Of a DNA stretch of 18,093 nucleotides, positions 7,287 through 16,551 are shown piece after piece; within the stretch, counting starts at the first letter, position 1; each line of letters begins with the position of its first letter. Source of the stretch: Salinisphaera sp. UBA6602 (GTDB taxonomy: Bacteria > Pseudomonadota > Gammaproteobacteria > Nevskiales > Salinisphaeraceae). Under the pieces are notes generated by a model. It saw nothing but the letters and a program-made list of their open reading frames with translations. It was not told where the DNA came from and searched no databases. The position numbers and the translations under genes were made by a program. Location: the NCBI GenBank assembly GCA_002433465.1, contig DJIE01000075.1:5305-23397 (forward strand). Reading direction: 5' to 3'.

Positions 7287-8126
7287 ATGAATAACCACGA
7301 CCGCCAATGGCTCGCGCGCGCCTCCCACCGTCTGCTGCGACCGCTGGTGCGCATCATGCTCGCTCAGGGCATTGCGCACCGCGACTTCGACGCGATCGTG
7401 CGCGCGGTTTATGCAGAGGTGGCGCGAGAGTCGTTCACACCCGCAGGCAAACGGGCAACGGATTCGCATGTGGCGGTTGTGACCGGCCTCACCCGCAAGG
7501 AAGTCAAGCGCCTGCGCGAGCAAAGCGATTCGCACTACGACGCCGGCACCTGGGGCGGCGCGAACCGGGCCACCCGCGTGCTTTCCGGCTGGCACCGCGA
7601 CCCCGACTTCACCGACGACGAAGGCGCGCCGCGGCCGCTAGTTCTCGATGACGACATCGAAGGCTTCACCGCGCTGGTACGCCGCTACAGCGGCGATATT
7701 CCGGTGATGGCCATTCTCGACGAACTCGAACGGGTGCACTCGGTGGCGCGCGATGCCGAAGGTCGTGTGCAGGTCCTCAATCGTGCCTATGTGCCCGGCA
7801 CCGGGGATTCGGAACGTATTCGCATGCTGGGCTCGGCAGGTCACGACCTGCTGTCGACCCTCGAGCACAATCTTTCGTCGGGCGAGGACAAAAAACCGCG
7901 GTTCCAGCGCACGGTATTCAATATGCGAGTCAACAAGCGCGTTTTGCCCGTATTCCATCGCCTCATCTCGCAACAAGCACAACAGCTTCTCGAAACACTC
8001 GACGACTGGCTCGAGCGCCACGAAGTCGACGAAAAAGATCACGACACCGCGTGCACGCGCGCCGGCGTCGGCATCTATTATTTCGAGGACAAGGGGGAGA
8101 CTACAGATGACGACCAGCCCGAATAA
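7287..8126 (+). CDS. DUF6502 family protein (uncharacterised, predicted cytoplasmic)
   Basis: The 279-residue protein looks like the DUF6502 family, whose function I do not know. It has no signal peptide or membrane segment. The N-terminus is helical and Arg-rich, with RLLRPLVRIMLAQGIAHRDF (16-34) typical of the family. A helix-turn-helix-like stretch follows (about 58-78, SHVAVVTGLTRKEVKRL). Next come VLSGWHRDPDF (98-108) and a conserved middle region with FTALVRRYSGDIPVMAILDEL (127-147). The acidic C-terminus ends in DDDQPE. The ATG has no visible ribosome site and a TATAAT stands directly upstream, so translation may be leaderless. Its end overlaps the next gene by 20 bp, implying co-expression. 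DNA binding is possible from the HTH-like segment but unproven. Confidence 0.85.
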   Translation: MNNHDRQWLARASHRLLRPLVRIMLAQGIAHRDFDAIVRAVYAEVARESFTPAGKRATDSHVAVVTGLTRKEVKRLREQSDSHYDAGTWGGANRATRVLSGWHRDPDFTDDEGAPRPLVLDDDIEGFTALVRRYSGDIPVMAILDELERVHSVARDAEGRVQVLNRAYVPGTGDSERIRMLGSAGHDLLSTLEHNLSSGEDKKPRFQRTVFNMRVNKRVLPVFHRLISQQAQQLLETLDDWLERHEVDEKDHDTACTRAGVGIYYFEDKGETTDDDQPE

Positions 8127-9582
8127 CAAAACGCATCGCGCCAGCCGTGTCGGCCTGGCGCTCGCCGGCGTGCTCGCAATCGTCGTGTCGGCTGGCTGCG
8201 GCGGCAGCGATGACGCGGGCGGTGGTCGCCAGGCCGGCATCGAGGGCACCGGCATCGTGTCGGGTTTCGGCAGCGTCTATATCGACGGCACCGAGTTCGA
8301 TACCGATGCGGCCACCATCCGATTCGTTGGCGAAGACGTGCCGGTATCGCGGCTCAGTGTCGGCGATCGTGTTGCCGTGACCGGCACCCTGGATCGCGAC
8401 GGCAACGCACGTGCCGAACGTATCGTTTTCCAGCGCACCCTCGACGGCCCCATCGAGCGTATCGAAACCGACGGTGAGCGGGGCACCCTGGTGGCGCTTG
8501 AACAGACGGTGCATTTCGATGGCGATACCGTGTTCGTGAACACGCCCGCGGCCGAGCTCGCAGTCGGCGACCTGATCGCGGTAAGCGGTTTCACCCAAAC
8601 CGAGAATCGCGTACAGGCCGAGTCGATACGCCAGAGCGAAACCGGTTTCGTACCCAACGACTCGACCCTGGAGATCGAAGGCCGGGTCGATCGCATCGAC
8701 GGCACACAGCTGGCGGTTGGCGACCAGACGATCGATTTCGCCAACGCCGAGGTCCGCCCGGCCGGTGCGACGCTGAATACCAACAGCCGTATCGAAGCCT
8801 TCGGCACGCGCGGCGCATCGCGCAGCGACGCGCTGATCGCCAGCCGTATCAACATAACCTCGCTCAACACCGCGCCCGCGGGCCGGCAGATGCTCGTAGG
8901 CGCCGCGATCGACGATTATTCCAGCGCGTCGGATTTCGTGGCCGGCAACTGGCGCATCGATGCGAGCGGTGCCCAGCGACTCGACGACGGCACGACCGCA
9001 CTCGCCCCCGGCGTGGTGGTGAGCGTGCGCGGCGTGTTCGAAAATAACCGGGTCAAGGCCCGTACGCTACGGGTGGAGCCACGCTCGAATGCCATGCTCG
9101 AGGCCCGTATCGAGTCGACCGACGCCGACAGCCTTACCCTGCTGGGACGCACCATCGGCGTCAGCGCCGACACCGGCTATATCGACAATAGTGCAACCGG
9201 CGATCGCACCCTGCGTCTCGATACGCTCGCACCGGGCGATCCGGTACGTGTACAGGCCTATGTGGATGGGGACGACAATACGGCGACCGCCCGGAGTATC
9301 GAGCGCGTATCGGCCGACCAGGCCGACGCCGCCGCTATCGCAGGCGCCGTTACGAGCACGGCGCGCAGCGGCACAGGCGCGACACTTGTGGTGGCCGGGG
9401 TGAGCGCCCGGCTCGACGACGCCACCACGAGCTATCAGGACGCCAACGGCAACGCCGTCGAGGCCCAGACCTTCTATAACGCGGTGGACGCCGGGGCGCG
9501 CGTGCGGCTTACCGGACCGCAGAACGGCGATCGGATCAGCATCGTGCGTCGTGCCCGGATTCTGCTTGACGCTGCCGGCTGA
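8107..9582 (+). CDS. DUF5666 repeat lipoprotein
   Basis: The start is the ATG at 8107, preceded by a strong AAGGGGGAG; the frame is open further upstream but only as an antisense-like extension over the DUF6502 gene. The 491-residue product begins with a signal peptide (Arg-rich 8-14, hydrophobic 15-29) leading to Cys31 in VVSAGCGGSDD. This reads as a lipobox, although position -3 is Ser rather than Leu. Gly-Gly after Cys suggests outer-membrane sorting. The rest consists of about six beta-rich DUF5666-like units, roughly 45-110, 113-176, 188-250, 260-325, 330-402 and 409-486. Several carry a V/AxGDxVxVxG signature, such as LSVGDRVAVTG (83-93) and LAVGDLIAVSG. No catalytic residues are evident. 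The role is unknown; an envelope scaffold or binding protein is a guess. Confidence 0.85.
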   Translation: MTTSPNNKTHRASRVGLALAGVLAIVVSAGCGGSDDAGGGRQAGIEGTGIVSGFGSVYIDGTEFDTDAATIRFVGEDVPVSRLSVGDRVAVTGTLDRDGNARAERIVFQRTLDGPIERIETDGERGTLVALEQTVHFDGDTVFVNTPAAELAVGDLIAVSGFTQTENRVQAESIRQSETGFVPNDSTLEIEGRVDRIDGTQLAVGDQTIDFANAEVRPAGATLNTNSRIEAFGTRGASRSDALIASRINITSLNTAPAGRQMLVGAAIDDYSSASDFVAGNWRIDASGAQRLDDGTTALAPGVVVSVRGVFENNRVKARTLRVEPRSNAMLEARIESTDADSLTLLGRTIGVSADTGYIDNSATGDRTLRLDTLAPGDPVRVQAYVDGDDNTATARSIERVSADQADAAAIAGAVTSTARSGTGATLVVAGVSARLDDATTSYQDANGNAVEAQTFYNAVDAGARVRLTGPQNGDRISIVRRARILLDAAG

Positions 9583-9623
9583 ACCCGGCCCCCGGGCGGC
9601 CGCGCCGGATAGGACGCGCCATG

Positions 9624-9656
9624 AAAAAGGCCGGATCGGGAATCCCCGATCCGGCC
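9624..9656 (-). terminator. Rho-independent terminator of the surface-protein gene
   Basis: A perfect 12-bp stem (9629-9640 with 9645-9656) closes a four-base loop. On the minus strand it is followed by five T residues (9628-9624). It lies 26 bp beyond the stop of the minus-strand surface-protein gene. There is no T-run on the plus strand, so it should work mainly leftward, though the hairpin may also help end the convergent DUF5666 transcript. Confidence 0.9.
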
Positions 9657-9682
9657 CGTAACGACGCGGGTCCAGCGCGACG

Positions 9683-12574
9683 CTAGTTGCTGTCGTTGTC
9701 ACCCGTCGTCGAGGACTCGAACGACACGGTCGGACCGCTTATCGGCAAGCCGTCGCCGATAAGCAGATCGGTACCGGTACCGTTGACCTCACGCAGCACG
9801 AAGGTGGCCTCGCCTTCGCCCATCATGTCGTTGCCCGGCTGATTGATCTTGACACGACGATCGCTGTCACTATCGCTACAGGCGGTGAGCATCAGCACCA
9901 GGGCACCGGCGATCAGCAGATACTGGGTGCGCCGACGCACGCCGCCCACCGAAACCAGCCCCAGCAGCGCCAGCAGCCCGCCGCCGGCATAGAGCGACGT
10001 GGACAGCGGCACGGCAGCGGCAACCCGGTCGACCCGCTCGGCGACGATGAAGTAGCTGACGCTGTCGCTGGCGGACAGGCTCTGCCCGCCCCCGTTGAAG
10101 GTCACGGTGAAGTCGTAGCCTTCATCGAGCGTTGCGCTACCGACAGACATGTCGCTGCCCATGTCGTAGCGACCGTTGTCGTTGCTGTCGGCATAGACCG
10201 TGAGGCGGATATCGCTTGGGTCGATGCCGGCCGGCAGCCGGTCGTCGCGATTCACGTAGCCGGAGAAGCCGCCAATGGTCACGGCGGTGTCGCTGCTGTT
10301 CGCCAGACGCACGCCCAGGACCACCGCATCGGCGTTGTCCGCGCCGATCACCGCCGAACCGAGATTGAGGCGCGTTGCCTGAACCACCGGATCGTCGGTG
10401 AGCTCGAACGCGCCGCTATCGCAGTCGCCCGTGCCGTTATTCGGATCGACGGCATCGAAACCGCGCTCGGCACCGCGCTGGTCGGTATCGGTGGCGGCAC
10501 AATCGGCGTTGGTATCCAACGCAGCGCTGTCCATGGCCAGCGGCTGGGTTGCAGTCGGCCCGCCATACAGGCGATACGCGCCGTTAAAGGCGACGTCGCC
10601 GGTGACGTTGCCGTTCGCCTCACCTGCCGTCACGCCGCTGCCCAGATCCGGGCTGTTACCGGACACGAGGCTGTTGTTGACGATTATGGAACTGCCGGCA
10701 CCGTCAACCGCGAACACGCCGCTGCCCTGGTTACGCGTCACGCTGACGTAATCGAGCGTGATGGTGCCACCCGCGCCGTCAAGATAAACGCCGGCACCGC
10801 GGGTCGCGCTGTTTTGTGCCACCGTGCTGTTGTCGACATCGAGCGTGCCCGCACCCGAGTTCCAGAGCCCACCGCCTTCCACGGCCTTGTTGTTGCCCAC
10901 GCTGGAGTCGACGATCGTGGTCGAGCCGCTGCCGCCGATATGCAGACCGCCGCCGTTGCCGGGGTTGGCGCCGGCGTCGTTGCCGTCGGCACTCGCCGTG
11001 CCACCCAGGGTGACCTCGGTCAGCGTCACATTGGCGCCCGCGTTCTCGATGCCGCCACCGGCACGCTGGGACGTATTACCCGAGATACGCGTATCGGTGA
11101 TGTTCGCGGTCGCGTTCGGGCTGACCAGAATACCGCCGCCCGAGCCGGCCGTACCGGAGGCGCGATTCATTGCGATACGGCTTGCGGTAATCGTGAGCGT
11201 ACCGCTATCGCCCATGTCGTTGCCTTCGGCATAGATGCCGCCCCCACCCTGGGTCGCATCAGCGCCGGTGGCTTCATTGTTGACGATGGCAACACCGTCG
11301 AGCGTCATCGTGCCCTGGTTATTCCAGAATGCGCCGCCTTCGACCGCGGTGTTGCGCGCGAATACGCCGCCGGTCACATTGACGTCGCCGTCGCCGGTCA
11401 CGTGCAGAAAGCCACCGTTGCCGGGGCTTGCGCCGGCGTCGTTGCCGGTAGCCGTCACGTTGTCCAGCGTGGTGGTGCTGCCTGCCAGCACTTCGATGCC
11501 ACCACCGGCACGCCGGGCGGTGTTCATGCGAAACACCGAATCGGAGATCGTCAGCGTTGTCCCGTCACCGGTCAGAATGGCGCCGCCCGAGGCGGAGCTT
11601 TCGCTATCGTCCGGACTGCCGGCCTTGTTGGACACGAACGTGGCATCGGATACCACCACCGTGCCGTTGGCACCGCCGACCTGACCGAAGATCGCGCCGC
11701 CGCCCATATCGGCTTCGGTGCCGTTGGCCCGATTTTCCATGAAGCTTGCGCCCGACACGGTCAGGGTGCCGCCGTTGTTCCAGAGCGCCCCGCCTTCCTC
11801 GGCGATATTGGCGTTGAACGTACCGCCGTTGACAACGATATCGCCACTGCCGGTCACATGCAGCGCACCGCCGTTACCGGGATTCATGCCCGCGTTGTTG
11901 CCGCTGAAGTTGACGTTATTGAGCGTCACGCGGACGTTGTCGTTGGCCGTGTCGTCATCGCCGCCGGCGGCCGTCGCGCCCGACGCTTCTTCGATGGCGC
12001 CGCCGGCTCGATCGGCGCTGTTGTTGTTCATGGCGCCGCCGTTGACCGTCAGCACGCCGCCGTCGTCGTTGAGAATGGCGCCGCCGGAGCGCGCATCCGC
12101 ATCGCCGCCGGCCGTGGTGGCCGCGCCGTTGACCAGCGTCAGACCGTTGAGCGTGAGGTTGCCCTGGTTGGTGAAGATACGGCTTTGATTGTTGCCGTCG
12201 ATGGTCACGCCCGCAGAATCATCCGCGTCGTCTGAATCGTCACCGGCCATGCCGATGGTCAGCGTCGAACCGGCGACGATGGTCGGCAGCGCCGTGCCGC
12301 CGAGCGTGATCGTCGATCCGGCAACGTTGTTGCCGAAAACGATGGTGTCGTTCATATCGTCGCCCGCGGTGCAGCCGGCGACCATTTCATTCTGGTTCGC
12401 TGCGGCGATTGCATCGCGCAGCGTGCATTGGCCGTCGCTGGATGCGTCACCGGAGGCGTTGACGGTGATGCTCGCAGCCATCGCACCGGGTGCGACGACC
12501 GCCAGCGACGTGCCGATGAGTGCGAGACGTACCTGCTGCCGCAGACGCCCGCCAACTCGGTTAGGAATTCTCAT
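9683..12574 (-). CDS. Large beta-helix surface protein with Pmp-like repeats, choice-of-anchor Q-like domain and double C-terminal hydrophobic segment
   Basis: The 963-residue protein has a signal peptide (about 1-33, ending AMA) and a CTLRDAIAAAN segment (50-60) like the CSLREA-type start of many secreted beta-helix proteins. Residues about 160-640 are Gly/Asn-rich parallel beta-helix repeats. They carry GGAI/GGGI and FxxN motifs, as in chlamydial polymorphic membrane proteins, arranged as three related units of about 150 residues. A choice-of-anchor Q-like stretch (about 645-725) contains GAYRLYGGPTATQPL and GDCDSGAFEL. A beta-sandwich-like region (726-850) follows, with an Asp/Asn-rich YADSNDNGRYD. 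A hydrophobic segment (856-877) ends in RRR, and at once a second one (884-898) leads to LTAC (Cys899) and a polar 64-residue tail. Low Cys and high Asp fit an extracellular protein. Adhesion is possible but unproven. AAGGGGAA precedes the ATG. Confidence 0.88.
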   Translation of the reverse strand: MRIPNRVGGRLRQQVRLALIGTSLAVVAPGAMAASITVNASGDASSDGQCTLRDAIAAANQNEMVAGCTAGDDMNDTIVFGNNVAGSTITLGGTALPTIVAGSTLTIGMAGDDSDDADDSAGVTIDGNNQSRIFTNQGNLTLNGLTLVNGAATTAGGDADARSGGAILNDDGGVLTVNGGAMNNNSADRAGGAIEEASGATAAGGDDDTANDNVRVTLNNVNFSGNNAGMNPGNGGALHVTGSGDIVVNGGTFNANIAEEGGALWNNGGTLTVSGASFMENRANGTEADMGGGAIFGQVGGANGTVVVSDATFVSNKAGSPDDSESSASGGAILTGDGTTLTISDSVFRMNTARRAGGGIEVLAGSTTTLDNVTATGNDAGASPGNGGFLHVTGDGDVNVTGGVFARNTAVEGGAFWNNQGTMTLDGVAIVNNEATGADATQGGGGIYAEGNDMGDSGTLTITASRIAMNRASGTAGSGGGILVSPNATANITDTRISGNTSQRAGGGIENAGANVTLTEVTLGGTASADGNDAGANPGNGGGLHIGGSGSTTIVDSSVGNNKAVEGGGLWNSGAGTLDVDNSTVAQNSATRGAGVYLDGAGGTITLDYVSVTRNQGSGVFAVDGAGSSIIVNNSLVSGNSPDLGSGVTAGEANGNVTGDVAFNGAYRLYGGPTATQPLAMDSAALDTNADCAATDTDQRGAERGFDAVDPNNGTGDCDSGAFELTDDPVVQATRLNLGSAVIGADNADAVVLGVRLANSSDTAVTIGGFSGYVNRDDRLPAGIDPSDIRLTVYADSNDNGRYDMGSDMSVGSATLDEGYDFTVTFNGGGQSLSASDSVSYFIVAERVDRVAAAVPLSTSLYAGGGLLALLGLVSVGGVRRRTQYLLIAGALVLMLTACSDSDSDRRVKINQPGNDMMGEGEATFVLREVNGTGTDLLIGDGLPISGPTVSFESSTTGDNDSN

Positions 12575-12619
12575 AGCTGGGTTCCCCTTGCCATTGGCGC
12601 GGTGGGCGCGCCTCCCGCA

Positions 12620-12641
12620 TTTTAGGATTTTTATCCCAAAA
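12620..12641. promoter_or_regulatory. AT-rich inverted repeat upstream of the surface-protein gene
   Basis: The plus strand reads TTTT-A-GGAT, a TTTT centre, then ATCC-C-AAAA, forming a near-perfect palindrome 46-67 bp before the ATG at 12574. It is the most AT-rich spot in its surroundings. The minus strand also offers TAAAAT as a possible -10. It may be the promoter, an operator, or both. Confidence 0.35.
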
Positions 12642-12701
12642 CACGGCTCGAGACTCTCCCGCCTGCCCGGTCAACGTCAAAACCAGCTGCCAGATACAAC
12701 A

Positions 12702-12733
12702 AAGCCGGCGACCGCTCGAGGCGGCGCCGGCTT
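12702..12733 (-). terminator. Probable intrinsic terminator of aspS
   Basis: The outer arms AAGCCGGCG and CGCCGGCTT pair over 9 bp, and an inner CCGC/GCGG extends the stem around a TCGA loop. On the minus strand the stem runs into TTTGTTGT, a moderate T-rich tract. It lies 38 bp beyond the aspS stop and separates aspS from the surface-protein gene. Confidence 0.7.
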
Positions 12734-12771
12734 GTAGGACCAACAGTTTTTGCGGTTCGTCGCTGGGCGCG

Positions 12772-14571
<1,800 letters not shown>

Positions 14572-14604
14572 GGCTATCGTCTTCGAGGTGTGCAAAAGAG
14601 CGCG

Positions 14605-14613
14605 AGTCTAGCA
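14605..14613 (-). promoter_or_regulatory. Candidate extended -10 promoter for aspS
   Basis: The minus strand reads TGCTAGACT, identical to the element before ribBA. Transcription would start near 14598, about 27 nt before the tandem ATG. No clear -35 exists. A hairpin further upstream may end the fmdB-like transcript, so aspS probably depends on this site. Confidence 0.45.
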
Positions 14614-14660
14614 AGAGGCAGCGCCTGGCCGGTACCCGCCAGAAAATTGAACGCGGCAGG

Positions 14661-14672
14661 CGCTTGCAAGCG
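14661..14672. promoter_or_regulatory. 12-bp perfect palindrome in the aspS leader region
   Basis: CGCTTGCAAGCG reads the same on both strands. It lies about 50 bp upstream of the candidate aspS -10 and could bind a dimeric regulator. A 12-bp palindrome can also arise by chance in GC-rich DNA, so the call is tentative. Confidence 0.25.
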
Positions 14673-14688
14673 AACCGCCATGATCGCA

Positions 14689-14710
14689 CCCCGGCCACGC
14701 GCGGCCGGGG
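14689..14710 (-). terminator. GC-rich hairpin after the FmdB-family gene
   Basis: Arms CCCCGGCC and GGCCGGGG (8 bp, perfect) enclose a six-base loop. The hairpin is 11 bp past the stop of the zinc-ribbon gene in its transcription direction. No T-run follows on either strand, so termination would be incomplete or need other factors. Confidence 0.5.
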
Positions 14711-14721
14711 CACTCCAATGG

Positions 14722-15111
14722 CTAGCTGCCGGCGTTCGAGGACGAGGTCGTGCTGGCCTTGTTCGTCGACTTGGACGCCGCGCTATCCGACTTCTTATCG
14801 CTGGCGGCCGGCTTCGACGACGTCGCGGACGTATCCGACTTGGCGCTGTCGCTGGTGCTGCTGCTCGCGGACGTCGCGCTGGACGACTTCGAGGTCTTGT
14901 CCTCGCCGCCGGCGATATTGCGCTTGCCGTCCGACTTGAAGTCGGTTTCATACCAGCCGCCGCCGGCCAGACGAAAACCGGCCGCGGAGATCTTGCGCTT
15001 GAGCTCCGGCGTCTCACAGGCCGGACACTCGGTCAGCGGGTCTTCCGACAACCGCTGGAGCCGTTCAAGTTCATGGCCGCAATTGCGGCAGACATATTCG
15101 TAGATGGGCAT
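14722..15111 (-). CDS. FmdB/CxxC_CxxC_SSSS-type zinc ribbon protein
   Basis: The 129-residue protein starts MPIYEYVCRNCG, the signature of the FmdB-like family. Cys8, Cys11, Cys29 and Cys32 form a zinc ribbon. Residues 40-60 (ISAAGFRLAGGGWYETDFK) are also family-typical. From about 66 to the end the sequence is a low-complexity tail built almost entirely of Ser, Ala, Lys, Asp and Thr, with no predicted fold. The function is unknown; a regulatory role was proposed for the founding member. The ATG at 15111-15109 is chosen because MPIYEY begins the domain, although the frame is open 47 codons further into the ugd coding region. Genes of this family commonly sit directly upstream of aspS, as here. 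Confidence 0.92.
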   Translation of the reverse strand: MPIYEYVCRNCGHELERLQRLSEDPLTECPACETPELKRKISAAGFRLAGGGWYETDFKSDGKRNIAGGEDKTSKSSSATSASSSTSDSAKSDTSATSSKPAASDKKSDSAASKSTNKASTTSSSNAGS

Positions 15112-15145
15112 GCTCGAAAACCCTGCGAGGCCAATAACGGCGCGT

Positions 15146-15153
15146 ATTTTATA
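15146..15153 (-). promoter_or_regulatory. Candidate -10 for the FmdB-family gene, overlapping the ugd stop
   Basis: The minus strand reads TATAAAAT across the stop codon of ugd, within the short palindrome CGTAT-TTT-ATACG (15143-15155). It would give a leader of about 29 nt. The -35 region is poor. The gap to ugd is only 37 bp, so read-through from ugd is equally possible. Confidence 0.35.
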
Positions 15154-16498
15154 CGACGTGACGCGTTGCGCCACTGGCCGCGGAGCGACCAATGCCGTAG
15201 TAGGTGAAGCCAGCCTGGGCGACATACGACGGCTTGTAGATATTGCGCCCATCGACCAGCACCGGCTCGCGCATGCGCTGGGCGATATCCGCGAAGTCCG
15301 GGGTGCGGAAAATATGCCATTCGGTGACCAGTACCAGCGCGTCGGCGTCTTCCACTGCCTGTTCGGCCGTATCGCAGAGCGTCAGATCGTCGCGCTCGCC
15401 GTAAATGCGCCGGGTTTCCTTCATCGCTTCCGGATCGTAGGCGCGAACGCTTGCCCCGGCCGCCCATAGCGCTTCCATGAGCGTGCAGCTCGGCGCTTCG
15501 CGCATGTCGTCGGTATTCGGCTTGAAGGCCAGCCCCCAGATCGCGATGGTCTTGCCGGCCAGGTCGCCGAAGTGGGCGGCCAGCTTATCGAACAGCACCT
15601 GCTTCTGGCGATCGTTGACCCGCTCTACGGCGTTGATGATCTCGGTGTCGTAGCCGAGCTTGCCGGCGGTCTGTGCCAGCGCGCGCACATCCTTGGGAAA
15701 GCAGGACCCCCCGAAGCCGCAGCCCGGATAGATGAAGTGGTAGCCGATGCGATGGTCCGCGCCAATGGCCTTGCGCACCTGTTCGATATCGGCGTCCACG
15801 CGATCTGCGACCTGCGACAGCTCATTCATGAGGCTGATCTTTGTGGCCAGCACGATATTGGCCGCGTACTTGGTCAATTCGGCCGAACGGATATCCATGA
15901 CGATGGTGCGATCGTGCTGACGATTGAACGGCGCATAGAGCGCGCGCAGGTGCTCGGCCGCGCGGTCGCTGTCCACGCCCACGACCACGCGATCGGGTTT
16001 CATGAAGTCTTCGACCGCGGCGCCCTCTTTCAGGAACTCCGGGTTCGAGGCCACGTCGAACTCGACGTCCACGCCGCGCTGGCGCACGGCTTCGGCCAGC
16101 GCGTCGCGCACCTTGTCTGCCGTACCCACCGGCACCGTCGACTTCGTGATTACCAACCGATAGTCATCCATATGCGCGCCGATGGTCGCCGCGACCTTGA
16201 GCACGTATTGCAGGTCGGCGCTGCCGTCCTCGTCCGGCGGCGTGCCCACGGCAATGAATTGCAGGGTGCCGTGCGCAACGGCCTCGGCAGCGTCGGTGGT
16301 AAAGCGCAGTCGCCCCGCGCGTACGTTGTCATGCACGATCTGTTCGAGGCCCGGCTCGAAAATCGGGATCTCGCCCTGCGTCAGTCGCGCGATCTTGGCT
16401 TCATCGATATCCACGCATACAACGTGGTTGCCGCTCTGAGCGAGACAGGCCCCGGTCACAAGACCGACATAACCGGTTCCGAATATCGTGATACGCAC
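15149..16498 (-). CDS. ugd: UDP-glucose 6-dehydrogenase
   Basis: The enzyme oxidises UDP-glucose twice with NAD to give UDP-glucuronate, a precursor for acidic surface polysaccharides. The 449-residue protein begins [15 protein letters not shown], a Rossmann NAD-binding loop. It has the EIPIFEPGL segment, [10 protein letters not shown] (117-126), [17 protein letters not shown] (154-170), Lys210 and Asn214, and the catalytic Cys266 in [10 protein letters not shown]. The C-terminal domain has [18 protein letters not shown]. The start is a GTG at 16498-16496 with AAGGGG six bases upstream. These features favour the UDP-glucose branch over UDP-N-acetylglucosamine 6-dehydrogenase (WbpA), but substrate choice cannot be proved from sequence. 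The divergent WbpE-like gene beyond tRNA-Val hints at a polysaccharide locus. Confidence 0.93.
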   Translation of the reverse strand: MRITIFGTGYVGLVTGACLAQSGNHVVCVDIDEAKIARLTQGEIPIFEPGLEQIVHDNVRAGRLRFTTDAAEAVAHGTLQFIAVGTPPDEDGSADLQYVLKVAATIGAHMDDYRLVITKSTVPVGTADKVRDALAEAVRQRGVDVEFDVASNPEFLKEGAAVEDFMKPDRVVVGVDSDRAAEHLRALYAPFNRQHDRTIVMDIRSAELTKYAANIVLATKISLMNELSQVADRVDADIEQVRKAIGADHRIGYHFIYPGCGFGGSCFPKDVRALAQTAGKLGYDTEIINAVERVNDRQKQVLFDKLAAHFGDLAGKTIAIWGLAFKPNTDDMREAPSCTLMEALWAAGASVRAYDPEAMKETRRIYGERDDLTLCDTAEQAVEDADALVLVTEWHIFRTPDFADIAQRMREPVLVDGRNIYKPSYVAQAGFTYYGIGRSAASGATRHVV

Positions 16499-16551
16499 AC
16501 TGACCCCTTGACTGCTTGGTTTGGCGAGTCGAATGACCCGGGAACGCCGCG

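Noticed and set aside
7753..8106. Upstream extension of the DUF5666 frame into the DUF6502 gene
   Set aside because: It overlaps the DUF6502 coding region out of frame. The ATG at 8107 has a strong ribosome site and leads directly into a lipoprotein signal peptide.
10775..12085. CRISPR array or DNA-level tandem repeat in the beta-helix gene
   Set aside because: The repeats are diverged at the DNA level, keep the reading frame and match protein solenoid units; there is no regular repeat-spacer pattern.
10814..12235. 473-codon open frame on the plus strand opposite the beta-helix gene
   Set aside because: It mirrors the repeat structure of the real gene, as expected for antisense of a Gly/Ala-rich repeat protein, and lacks a ribosome site or known motifs.
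15112..15252. 47-codon extension of the FmdB-like protein into ugd
   Set aside because: The zinc-ribbon family begins at MPIYEY, and the extension lies antiparallel to nothing useful: it overlaps the 3' end of ugd in another frame.
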